A stretch of 64,000 nt of DNA from NCBI RefSeq assembly GCF_003171515.1, contig NC_089394.1:2542001-2606000 (forward strand), in the 5' to 3' direction. The notes under the pieces were generated by a model. That model ran no database searches, was not told the origin of the DNA, and saw only the letters and a list, made by a program, of their open reading frames with translations. Position 1 is the first letter of the stretch. Each line of letters begins with the position of its first letter. The position numbers were made by a program, and so were the translations under genes. This stretch comes from Pyrenophora tritici-repentis. Lineage: Eukaryota > Ascomycota > Dothideomycetes > Pleosporales > Pleosporaceae. Positions 1 through 10,700 of this stretch are shown in pieces.

Positions 1-748
1 TCGTGGATCCTAATGGTACTTAGCCGACAGCATCAGGTGAAGCCTATGACTGCCCATTCACTCTCAGACGGCATCATATGTGCAGAGAACCCAGACTACT
101 GCTTTCGATAGGTGGAATCGGACGACCGTCTATCCAACTTGATACTATAAAATTTCCGGTGTCAAGCGAAAAGCTCCAGAGATCAGAGATCCGTGGAACA
201 CGATTAAGTGGTCGCAGGAGAATTCTCCATCCACTAGGCATCGGATTCTATTCGCGTGACAAGCCTGAGACAGAATCTAGGATCATCTAAGCGTCCTTTT
301 CTACATCTGGAATAATACATTGCTCGCTAACGGCACCTGAGATGAGCCTCCCGGGGAAGTTATATTAATCGCGGAACACCTAGGTTTCATACGCAATAAG
401 AACATCCGATCTTGTAGTCGCAATGCACAACACTGCACGCCACAGCCAAACCCGGGGCAGGTATAATATAGCGGTAATATCAGTGGCTTTGATTCCAGTC
501 ATATTCCTAGTTACAACAGGCCATAGGAGCCACGCAACATGCATGGCAGCAAGTTGGAGGGTGAAAAGCTATTTTTCGCCTTGGTAACCATGCCGATTGC
601 CGCTACAAGCTCGTCGACAATAGGCCTAACATAATATTGGAATACTATGGAAGTCTTGACTTACCGGAAATGACCGGGCAGAGTCGTCCGGATCCTGTTG
701 GGAAATATTCGAGAAGGTGGTAACACCACGAACAGTTCCAAGATGGCA
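1..748. other. Left-end non-coding stretch
   Basis: No reading frame here looks protein-like. The only open frame of note (78-290, +) has no recognisable composition or motif. The right part serves as the upstream region of the AA9 gene. I see no RNA gene or repeat. Confidence 0.5.
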
Positions 749-754
749 TATAAG
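749..754 (+). promoter_or_regulatory. Candidate TATA box of the AA9 gene
   Basis: TATAAG lies 65-70 bases upstream of the chosen ATG at 819, a usual spacing for a fungal core promoter with a short leader. Its position also supports the ATG at 819 over the in-frame upstream extension, because the extension would place the TATA box inside coding sequence. Confidence 0.45.
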
Positions 755-818
755 AGGGAGTACCAATGCCAACTATCCAACGATACAGCAACAACAAGAG
801 CCTTCCGATACCAGAAAA

Positions 819-1628
819 ATGTATGCCTCTGCCCTACTTCTCGGCGCCCTTGCTGTCTTGCTTGACACGGCATCCGCCCACGGTTTCGTCAAGGGTGTGA
901 ACATCAAAGGCACATTCACCAACGGGTCGGATCCCCTATGGATATATGCCCCTAAGGACAACCGTCCCAAGACCGCAGGTTGGGATGCTCTCAACCAAGA
1001 CATTGGTTTCGTTGAACCCGCGAATGCCGGAACAGCAGACGTCAACTGCCACAAGAGTGCCACAGCCGGCAAACTCTACGCCAACGTTAACCCTGGAGAT
1101 ACCATAGAATTCGTCTGGAACACTTGGCCAGTCGGTCACACCGGCCCAATCATAAACTACATTGCTCCTTGCAACGGTACGTATCCCCATCGTTAAAAAC
1201 ACAATCACAAGCGTGTTGTACTAACTAGCCATACCACAGGCGACTGCAGCACGCTCTCCTCCACCGCCCTCCGCTGGTCCAAAATCACACAATCCGCAAT
1301 TGTCAGCCCTGGCACCTGGATCACCGACCTCCTCATCAAGAACAACTTCAAGACCTCAATGATTCTCCCTGCTAAGCTGGCACCGGGAAACTACGTCATT
1401 CGCCATGAAATCATTGCTCTGCATGCTGCTTCCAACGTCAACGGTGCGCAGCTGTACCCGCAGTGCATCAACCTCAAGGTCGGTGGCAGTGGTACTGTTG
1501 CGCCAACTGGAGGCGTGCCCGGTACGAGCTTGTACACGAAGGAGTTGCCGGGTCTGGTGTTTAATGTTTACACGAACCCTACCACTTACCCATTCCCTGG
1601 GCCAGCGCTGTGGACGGCTGCGAACTGA
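819..1628 (+). CDS. AA9 lytic polysaccharide monooxygenase (secreted)
   Basis: Two exons, 819-1176 and 1240-1628, with a 63-nt intron (donor GTACGT, branch CTAAC, acceptor CACAG), give 248 residues. Residues 1-20 form a signal peptide ending TASA, so the mature protein begins with His21, the N-terminal ligand of the copper histidine brace. His107 in the VGHTGP motif is the second brace histidine and Tyr192 in AQLYPQC is the axial tyrosine; His181 and Gln190 match the second-sphere residues of the family. AA9 enzymes cleave cellulose or related glucans oxidatively outside the cell using a copper centre. There is no carbohydrate-binding module: the protein ends soon after the catalytic domain. 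An in-frame extension upstream to 717 is rejected because it would bury the signal peptide. Regiospecificity cannot be read from the sequence. Confidence 0.93.
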
Positions 1629-2308
1629 GGGTTAGATGGGGGCCGAGGAAGGGAGAGATGGAGGAGAGCTGGACTGGGGAAGTGTGGGATAGTGAGATGA
1701 AATTTCTGTTCTTGTATATATTTGGTGGCTCTTGATATGTCAACTTTGTCCGATCTTAGCTTGCAGTCTCAAAACTATCCACTAGCAGATAGTAGAACTA
1801 CATCGTATGGTGTGTGTCTTGCAGGAATCATCTTATCCCTTACAAATACGCCTATAACATACGTGACCCTGTAATTCTTCGATTCTGCGGTCTTTGCTTG
1901 TGAACCCCTTTACTTGCTTTGATCCGAACGGCGGGAAGCAGCTGGTGATTCCGCTCAAGATATCGCTATCGTTTCAATGGTACCCTATGTCTTTAACATG
2001 CTGGGCTGGAATATTCTGGCTATTACGAGGGGGAAAAAGGTTTGTGGGGAGGACGTAGGACTGAATACTCAGATAGTAGCATGCTTCAATTTCAATAACA
2101 TCTATACAACCCAATTTCTTGACATGTACATTAGACTATGCTTTCTGCTTTGCCCGAGTTTCTTTCAACGAGTAATCAGGTAAAGGTAGTGCGGTAAAGG
2201 AATGTTGGTGGTGATAGTGATAGGCGTGGGACCGAGCGTTTTGAACTTTGAAAGTTACCCATCCCACAATCGTCATCCATACCCAATTCACAACTCCACA
2301 CCTCGTAA
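1629..2308. other. Intergenic, no gene seen
   Basis: Holds the 3' end of the AA9 transcript and the upstream region of the next gene. Open frames here lack motifs. No repeat stands out. Confidence 0.5.
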
Positions 2309-3706
2309 ATGCCGCGCCCTTGCCAACAACGGCGCGCGAGCGCGGCTGCGAATCGCAAATCGAAGCCTTCCAAACCGGCTGGACCTCCCCCGATCCGACA
2401 TAAAGCAAAGCAAAAGGCGATACACAACGCACGACGCGGGCGCGGAGGACGGGGCGGACGTGGAGGAGGACGCGGAGGAAACAATGGCGGTCGCTTCTCA
2501 CAAAATAACAACGGACATGCATCGCAGAATCAGCAAAGTCGCGGCAACAACATGGAGGAAGATTTCATACCCCTGTCGGGAGGGAACGATTTCAATGCCC
2601 TCTATCGCGCAAGCAGAGACGACGACATTGTGCTAGAAGATGGAGAACTTAGTTCAGACAGCGAGACAGATTCCGACGACATCGACGAAGACGACATGCA
2701 TGACGCCGACGATATCGCTATCAACGTGCAGGCGGGTCTGCCCTTGACAAGCTTCAGTAGGCCTGGAAAAGCGCAAGTCATGTTCACGGTAGCTGAGGCG
2801 GTGGTGAAGTTTGAGACGATGCGCCGGGCCGGCTATCCTCTAAATCTACCGACGACTCGCACACGGTACGGCCTGTTCCAGGAAGATACGACTCCACACT
2901 CGGGAACCAACATCTCCTCTGCACCATCACCAGCTTCTCGGCGACTGAGTGTTAGCAGCGCGACGAGCGAGGAGGCCGCCGCTGCACCAACGGCCAGAGT
3001 TCCACCACCGACTATCGCAGCACCAAGAGCGAGAGCTGTACCAGAGGCACCAGCACCGGCAGCTCAGCCAGAGACATACAATCCGGGTCGCGACTATGTG
3101 TTCAATTGGGGAATAAATTCGGGCAAGCGCTTTGCTGACATTCTTGCGAACCCATCAGATCCCTACCTGAAAACTATCGGCGGCCAGCTATACATCTTCG
3201 TGGACAAGCACCCAGGCTTGAAGGAGGCGTTTGAATACTACAAATCCCATTTTATGCCAGGACAAATACGCTTTACGCGACCGGTACAGGCACAAAGCCA
3301 ATCATCGTATAATCAAGTACAACAACAAGCACCACAAACACAGACCCGGCCGTCTCAGGCTGGGCCATCACGGTCACAGCCCCCGCCGTCAGCACCACGA
3401 GGACCCCGGAATCCGTCATCAAATGGTCACTCAAGTGGTTCTTCAAGTGGCCCCCCGCGAGGTGCTCCAAGCGGTCCTTCAAGTGGCCCCTCCCGTGGTG
3501 CCCCCAACGGTACCTCGAGCCGCTCCTCAATATCAAATACCTGGAGGTTCCCAAAAGGTATGCACAAGGGAAAGACACTTCACGATGTGGACGAGCACTA
3601 CATTAAGACGATGGGGGGCAACCCGAAAATCCGGCAATCCTGGTCTGGATTTGCAGAGGCACTGCAGGACTATAGGGAAAAGACACAAACTCAAAGTAGG
3701 GCTTGA
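2309..3706 (+). CDS. RGG-rich protein with two ExoX-C-like modules
   Basis: An intronless 465-residue frame. Residues about 43-58 are a run of RGRGG/GGR repeats, typical of RNA-binding RGG boxes. An acidic stretch follows (about 108-133), then an alanine- and proline-rich linker. The module AQVMFTVAEA near residue 155 also occurs in the next gene. The C-terminal half carries two copies of a small module of the type G-x-GK-x(n)-YLKT(I/M)GG: one near 265-320 (INSGKRFADIL, YLKTIGG), one near 410-455 (MHKGKTLHDV, YIKTMGG). They are separated by a low-complexity SSG/PRGAP linker with internal repeats. The module resembles the exonuclease-X-like C-terminal domain found in many fungal orphan proteins; no exonuclease catalytic domain is present. 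Function unknown; nucleic-acid binding is an inference from the RGG box. Confidence 0.75.
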   Translation: MPRPCQQRRASAAANRKSKPSKPAGPPPIRHKAKQKAIHNARRGRGGRGGRGGGRGGNNGGRFSQNNNGHASQNQQSRGNNMEEDFIPLSGGNDFNALYRASRDDDIVLEDGELSSDSETDSDDIDEDDMHDADDIAINVQAGLPLTSFSRPGKAQVMFTVAEAVVKFETMRRAGYPLNLPTTRTRYGLFQEDTTPHSGTNISSAPSPASRRLSVSSATSEEAAAAPTARVPPPTIAAPRARAVPEAPAPAAQPETYNPGRDYVFNWGINSGKRFADILANPSDPYLKTIGGQLYIFVDKHPGLKEAFEYYKSHFMPGQIRFTRPVQAQSQSSYNQVQQQAPQTQTRPSQAGPSRSQPPPSAPRGPRNPSSNGHSSGSSSGPPRGAPSGPSSGPSRGAPNGTSSRSSISNTWRFPKGMHKGKTLHDVDEHYIKTMGGNPKIRQSWSGFAEALQDYREKTQTQSRA

Positions 3707-4102
3707 TTGTGTAACATTTCATTGCATAGGCTTTGTCTTTCTCATGTTCTTTGGGGGTGGGTTTTTTTGGCGTTGGAGTTTGGGTCGGTATCACAGCATC
3801 ATGAGTACGGTTCATGGTCTCTTGCTGTTGCCTGGCAATGGGCCGGAGTTAATGGGCTGGGAGTTGGGAAATCTGGAGGTGTGCCTTCCTCGAGCGTGCG
3901 CTAGCGTATGGTTAGTGGGCCGTGCGGTCTTTCTTGAGATTCACCTTCGTCACTTTCTCGAATCTACCTTTCTTAAATTACTGCGGCTTCGATTTCTTGA
4001 GCTTGCTCAGTCTTTTCCACAACCATTAGCTCTTTCCTCTACTTCAACCTTGGGCCCTCGTGTGTAGAACAATTACAGCTCTACCCTACCTCATCGTCCA
4101 TC
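3707..4102. other. Intergenic, pyrimidine-rich leader
   Basis: The last 150 bases before the ATG at 4103 are rich in C and T, as often seen upstream of fungal translation starts. No gene seen. Confidence 0.4.
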
Positions 4103-4983
4103 ATGACAAGGACTCGGCCACGCAAGAAGCGCGCCCTAGACGACGACGACGACGCTCAGTCTAGCCGACCAAACGATCGCGCAAACACGGGCTCTTACAG
4201 GCCGCAGCCCTTCGTGTACTCGTCTGATCATCTTAGCCTCAGTCTACCTCTCAGGCCCGCAGCAGGATTGCCTTATGTGCCTCCAATAGCTTTCACTCAC
4301 ACGACTGCAGCAAGTGTGCCATACAACCCTCCTGCGGAGTCATCTCGCAAGTCTGCAACAGGACCACCCCGAAAGCTTGCATCGGTATACCAGTTGCCCA
4401 GTGAAGCAGACGCAGTGGAAGACTCTGATGGGGAGATAAGGTGGCGTGTACCAAATTCGGCAGCGGTTCGGAAGGAGACGTTCGCGAGTTCGTCTCACCA
4501 AGGTCAGATGCCTGGGCAAAGCTGGGAGGGCGATAGTTGGCTAACAAGAAACAAGATTCGACAAACGAAGAGGCTAAGGACAAGAAGTGTGGTACAGTCA
4601 ACAAAGACAGAAAGAGCAAGAAGCAGGGTCTTATGAACGTAGACAGTAAGAACAAGAAGTGGGGTTCAATGAACGAAGAGAGCAAGGACAATAAGGAACG
4701 TTGGGTCGCAAAATCAAGTCCGAGGCCTCCACCTGTCATGTTCACTGTATCTGAGGCCTTTGCTGCGCTCAAGCATGGCCCAAAACCTGTCCTGTACGAG
4801 CTTCCAGATGGCAAACGCTTGTCATACTCTACCATAGGGTCTTATCACTTAGGTGCCATGCGTTACGGTGCTGACGGTACTCCTGTGGAGAATCCAGCCC
4901 ATAAGGACCATCTGGCCTTCAAGCCCACCAGCTGGCATGATATTCGACGCGACCCTACCGATGACTCCAGGTATGGTGGCTGA
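4103..4983 (+). CDS. Hypothetical protein sharing an MFTV module with its neighbour
   Basis: I do not recognise a family. The first frame (4103-4502) begins with a basic and poly-Asp N-terminus (RPRKKRALDDDDDAQ). To reach the downstream frame I infer a 95-nt intron at 4503-4597 (GT...ACAG), which keeps codon phase; the joined product is about 261 residues. The second exon has a lysine- and asparagine-rich linker made of imperfect repeats (NVDSKNKKWGSMNEESKDNK). Next comes PPVMFTVSEAFAALK, close to VMFTVAEAVVKFE in the gene at 2309-3706, and then a short Gly/Asp/Arg-rich end. The tandem position and shared module suggest a diverged partial duplicate. The ExoX-C-like modules of the neighbour are absent. 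The intron is a guess; two separate frames or a broken gene remain possible. Confidence 0.5.
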
Positions 4984-6184
4984 GCACTCGACCATGCTGG
5001 ATGCTAGTTCCCCAGGACTCGACAAGGTCGTACTGCCTACTGTCTAGTCTCGAAAAGATTGCGTTTACTTTCTACCATGAGCCCAAAATGGGGCTATGGA
5101 TGTATAGGTTGAATGCTGGGAACATCTTAGCTCTAAGCATCTTACTGCGGCTTTGCAGACAGCTTTCTTCAAGACAGCACCAAACCATAGTCTGGAAGCA
5201 CAGGCATCATATGTACATTAGATCATCAGAAGAAGCACAAAGACTTCCAAAAATAAATCAAAGTCTCAAAGTCTTACACTAATGTTTTTTCATAATTTCT
5301 AAATGTGTACCATTGAATGACATGTTGCTGCAGTGGCAGATTCCAACCTAACTTTTACACATAATTTGCCTACCTACTAGAGAATGAATAGTCTTCACAT
5401 TACCCTACCGCCTTAGAAACGGTCATAGCAATAGTCGAGCGTGACCAGCCTTCCGTCTAGACTAGCTATATCAATGTAAAATACAGACAGGCTGAGCTCA
5501 AGTGAGGTAGGAGAGAGTTTTCAGCAAACCAGTTGGGCGGTACGTAATCCTGTAAATATAGGACGCTAATGAAGCGATCTAAATTAGCTGTCTTGGTACC
5601 ACGAGGGCAATAAAGCTATCTAGAAACGAATTAGTCTGTCGTTGATACATCCTACAAGCGCTCCAGTGACTGTTCTAGAAGATGGTTCCACAGCAACCAG
5701 CGGGCAAGAACGGTGGAAAATGCCGATCAATGCTTTCCTAGTGTAACCCAGTGAGTGACCATGGCCCCGGACCAACTGTTCCATCTGACAGGTTCCGATG
5801 CACCGTTCCGCACGTTGCATATACCCATACCCCTGCTTTCAAAGCTAGGCCACAGGCGCGCGAAATACCCGTTACACTGAGTACTAGAGCGGGCGCGCTT
5901 GTAACGTGACTGTGAATGATTCCGGGTTCACAAATTGTGCTGGATGTTATGTTGCAAAGCAACTGCATCCGCGTTGCCATGCTGATGACGTTGAGTGACT
6001 TGCGTAGCTATCCGCTCATCACAGGGTAGCTACGAAGGCTAGACCCTGAAAGAAGCTAATGACATGTGATTATTGTGGTTGTTGGGAGCTCGATGTGGCT
6101 GCTCCGTTCCTTCCATTTGGTAAGCTTTACAATCTTCCCTTCATACCTCCTCATCGTCAAACACATAGTAATTCGAATTCCACA
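4984..6184. other. 1.2-kb stretch without a gene
   Basis: Short open frames on both strands have no protein character. The sequence is AT-richer around 5200-5600. No transposon ends, tRNA or tandem repeat recognised. Confidence 0.5.
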
Positions 6185-7292
6185 ATGGTAGCACCTATCA
6201 TCCCTACAATGCCCGCTGGCATCCCACTCGCAGCCCTTACAACCATCGATTTCCAAAAGCTGCGATCCGATGACGCGGACGAGAAGCAGAAGCTCTGGCA
6301 AGCAGCCACAGAAGCAGGTTTCTTCTATCTAAACTACGAGAACATGCCTGAGTTTGAGGACCTCGCCGCTACCGTCAACGGCATATACAAACTAGAGCAT
6401 GAACTCTTCGACCTTCCAGACGAATTCAAGATGAATTACGACGTGGATAAACAAGGAACCATGAAACTGAGTGGTTACAAGCCCATTGGCAGAAACATAG
6501 GCGGCCTACCCGGAAACCGAGATGGACATGAAAGCTGGGCTGTACGTATTACCCTCCCCAGCCCCAGCCCCCAATCTAACCCACCCCTCAGATCCCCAAA
6601 AACGCCATCTTCAACCTCAACCCCACCCAATACGCATACCCACCTCTCCTATCCTCCCACCTCCCCCCTCGTCCAAACCTTCATGCACCACGCCCAAACC
6701 CTCACAAAAACCATCTACACCACCCTCTCCACCCAGCTCAACCTACCCAACCCCTCCCGCCTCGAACACTCCCACCGCCCCACACACCCCTCCCCCTGCA
6801 TCCTGCGCCTCCTAAAAGTGCACGCGCAACCCCTCTCCGAACGCGGTATCGTACACACACCCCACACCGACATAGGTTCCCTAACCGTTCTCTTCTCCAA
6901 CGAACCCGGTTTACAAATCCTTTCCCCCAACCCCACCGCCGCCGCGGATCGGGTTTCGGACTGGGAGTTTGTCGCCCCCCCGCGCAAACTGCGCTATTGT
7001 TAACCTGGGGGATGCGCTGGCTATGTTGACGGGGGGAAGGACAAAGTCGGCGTTGCATAGGGTTGGGCCGTTGCCTGGGCAGGCGATGGGGACGCGGTTT
7101 TCGTTTGCGTATTTGCAGCGGCCGGAGATGGGGACCAAGGTTAGGGTGATGGGGGAGAGTGACGAAGAGGAGGAGGTGCTGATTGAGGAGTGGATTGGAA
7201 GGAAGTTTGGAGTGTTGAGGAAGGAGACATTTAGAAGGGGGGAGGAGTGGGTTCTTACAGGACGGAAGGGGAAGGGTGGTATTGCAACTTAG
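6185..7292 (+). pseudogene. Isopenicillin-N-synthase-like 2OG-Fe(II) oxygenase, frame broken twice
   Basis: Exon 1 (6185-6541) encodes a DIOX_N-type start with the motif AGFFYLNYEN. A 50-nt intron (6542-6591, branch CTAAC) follows in phase 0. Reading then runs well to LLSSHLP near 6663, where it must shift frame at a run of six C to continue as LVQTFMHHAQ. It shifts again at a run of seven C near 6974-6980 to continue as RANCAIVNLGDAL. Each break looks like one extra C. Across the three frames all active-site elements are present: HTD (in VHTPHTDIGS), the distal His in ALHRVG, and RFS as the RxS 2-oxoglutarate site. The implied product is about 351 residues, normal for the family. Because the protein remains well preserved on both sides, a sequencing or assembly error in C runs is as likely as a young pseudogene. 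The substrate cannot be inferred. Confidence 0.8.
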
Positions 7293-7766
7293 AAAGGAAA
7301 GGGATGGGATTGGTTAGGGGTTTCCATCGGAGTTTTGGGATGGATGCTGGGCTTGAGGTAGTTGGAATACACGATTTTCACTAACAATTGTTGCTTGATC
7401 TGGATTAAAATACCCCTGCGAATCTGTACATGCAAGAAGGTTGTACGAGTCTAGTATACTTTGATTCATGTTACTCGCACCACTTCACTATGTCATCTCA
7501 CACCTTCTCTCGCAGCAAACACCAGACAGCAATATTGCAAAATCTCTGCATCGTATCCATTACACACTATATCTAGACTCTCGCTTCACTCTATCTCTGT
7601 GGTGAAACCACATCAAGCTAACGCGCCTTCGCTATGCATACATGTACTAAAAACACAAGATATCGAAACCGAATATCGAAAAATGTAAGAAAACAAATTT
7701 CCACCGTTGCACAAAGGCCATTCCTCTGCATCATCTCTCGTTACACATACAAGGCAGCAATCCGCC
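7293..7766. other. Convergent intergenic region
   Basis: Lies between two convergent genes, so it holds both 3' ends. No coding or repeat feature seen. Confidence 0.45.
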
Positions 7767-10700
7767 TCAGTATATGCCATCGTCGATCTCACCTTCAGCG
7801 TCAATATCTTCCTCGCCTTCTGCATCAATGCCCGCATCTGGCATATACACATCATCACCTGACGTGCTTGTAGCCTCAGGTGTCTGCGATGCGCTCGCCT
7901 TTGACTCAGTGGTAGCGACGTGGTTGGTCTGGTTCTGGGTAGCCGTGGGACTGTTCCTAGCCGTAAACACTGATCTATCCTTCTCCGCTTGCGCCCTCTC
8001 AGCATCGAGAGCTTCATGCACAATCCTGTACTGCTGCTTTGGGTTCTTAAGAATCTGGCGACTAGTGCTCGTCTCCCCCGCAGGTACAGCTGAAGTTACA
8101 CCACCTCCATCTTGCTGCGCATTGCGGGCCTGTAGCGTAGAGTGTCTGAGATTGTAGTCCTCGCGCCAACGCTGCTTTTCATGATTCTTTGCCTTGCGCT
8201 TGGCATGCTCGCCGAACCAGTCGTTTTCCGTATCGCGCAGCTGGTCACCGAAGACAGCCCAGAAGTACGGTCCAGTGATGTATCCACCAACCGTCTTTTT
8301 GATCGCGTTGATAGATTCGAGCCACTCCAGAACGAGCTCAATCTCGAAAAGCTCGGTTGTGTTTTCGGGACAGTGGGCTTGTATGTCCGCAGCGGTTGCG
8401 CCTGCCAAGAAGATGAAGGGTAGAAGCACGAGGTTGAGAACACGGTACCACCACGGCCATGTCACAGTTCTTCCGTCGATGCTGCTCCATATGGGTAGCA
8501 ATGCGTCAGGATTATCCTTGCCAGGGAGCGGGGGCTCAGGAAGGCTCGACCAAACAGCGTGTTCGTCACTATCCATAGACGCGAGTAGCGAGGATAGTGG
8601 CTGCAGTGGGTTGCCAAACTTGTAGTCTGCTGTAGGCACAACATGAATGTCCCAGAACAAGCGATTGCGGTCGATAGCCCGATGATGGTAGCCGCCCTCA
8701 CAGAAGCCCCATACTGACAGTCTTGGAAGCGGTGCGCCATGGTCACTATTGACAGGAGGTAGCTGAGGTACCAGCCTGACCGCTCCTTCGCCGACCATAG
8801 TCATCACTGCTGCGAAAGACGCATCTTCTTCGCAACGCGATATACTGTAATAACGCATGCCAGGATCTGCATCTGAGAATGCAGCATCCATTCTCTTCTT
8901 GACCGCGACTGCGTGCATAAAGTCGTCGAGTTGGAATGAACGCACGTACTTCTTCGCCAGGGCTTGTGTGAAGTTGTAATTGCGGCCGGGTAAGAGGCGC
9001 TTCAATTTTCTCATCCTCAGATGTTGCTTGTCGACAAAGTCTCCCACAACGTTGACGAGTGTAGTCTCATCGAGCTTCTTGAACTTTTCGTGTGCCAGGG
9101 TGCCGTCATAAATAGCTTGTGACGTTGCCGTGTTCGCTCGTACCCAAGATCGTGCCTTCAGCAGCTTCTCTTCGGCCGACCAAGTTGCCTTGCGTGATCG
9201 ATGAAGAGGGGCCGTGTACGAAGTGTGCAGCTGGAGCATTGCTCTGTTACGATCTGTTGCACCAACCTTGAACCATCTGACTCGATCCAGATTCTCGTAG
9301 TTAGACTCTTGGACAGTGAACTGAGCAAGTGCTTCTTGGAGTAGTGGTAGAGGAATCTCAGGGTATGTACACTTGCGCACAGCCCATCTCACGAGTTCCG
9401 CCCAATCGTGCGTCTCGGGATTTTCAATGGGAGAAACTTTGCTAGCCTCATACGCTTCCAGATATAGCGACTGGAAGTTTGTAGTGAGCTTCTCAACTTG
9501 CTCGGCCATGTTCGTCTGCATCCACTCCCAAAGTTTGCGAGCTTTCGTAGCATCAAAGAACCTGTCTCTAGCATGTGCCTTCCGAACAAGACTCCAATCG
9601 ATGTATCCATCTTCACCGGACAAAGAGGAAATGACCACAAATGTGCAGAGCTGCTTCTTGACTTCGTCCACGGGATCAATGACCTCAGCGTAGTGTCGCT
9701 CTTTCTTGTGTTTACCTACTCTCCTCTTCTTTCTCTCACTCCAAGATCGTGACGGGCAACCAGGTCGTGACGCGCGCTGAGGAATTTGGTAGATTGGATC
9801 GTTCGGGTCGCCTGTGAGACCTGTCAAGCGTTCGATCAGCGTCGGCGGAGGCCCAGATCGGCCATTCTGGCGTGATCTGAAAGCTCTGACTCTCTGCTTC
9901 TTCGCCTTCGTTTGCAAAGAATCTTGGTCATCGTCTGTCTCATCTTCGGTGTACGAATCAGATTGCACGTCGTCGTCGCTGCCACACTGGGAAGCAGACA
10001 ATGTGCTATTGCGAGCTCTCTTTCTGGGAGACTGGCCGCCGGGAGTCACAATTCTGATCCGTTTTTTGCTCTTCTGGATAGTGACAGCGTCTTCTGCGGA
10101 GGTGCTTCGGTCGGGCCCCGTTGAAGCTGGCGAGTCTTGATCGTTGGTGATGCGCTCTACAGGCTCCAATGTCCAATCCATGGGATCCTCATCGCTTTCA
10201 TCGTCCTCTGACTCTTCATCTTCTGGTACCGGCTTACGTTGTGGAACATGCGGAACGATAGGGCGCACCCAGGAAAGTGAAAGTTGGCCAGGTCTGCTCG
10301 TGCCAGTGTCGTGTTCGCTAGTCTCCGCCTCATCTGAGTCTTCGTCCAGCGTATCGATGTCTGCAGAATATAGTGGAGCCCGTCGAAGGGTCTTGGTTGT
10401 GTCGTTCAAGCTCGCAAGTCGTGCACGTTTCCCATGCGATGCACCGCCAGACCCCACAAGTTGCTGCGAAAGCGCTCGTTCAACTTGAGCGTTCTGTATA
10501 TTACGAGCTTTGACCTCCAACCTCGTCTGCTTGCTCCATTCAGAGCGCCGCCGAGCCTTGGATTCGTCGAGTTGCCTTTCGAGGTCGGGATTCAGCTGGT
10601 TGAGAATAATGCTTTCATCTTTGGGGGGAGCCTGGACTGGTTGATAGGAAACGATGTCACCAATGAGGTGCCGTACCTCCTCCGGGTAGTATAACAGAGA

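Noticed and set aside
717..818. In-frame upstream extension of the AA9 gene
   Set aside because: It would hide the signal peptide and the N-terminal copper-binding histidine, and a TATA box lies within it.
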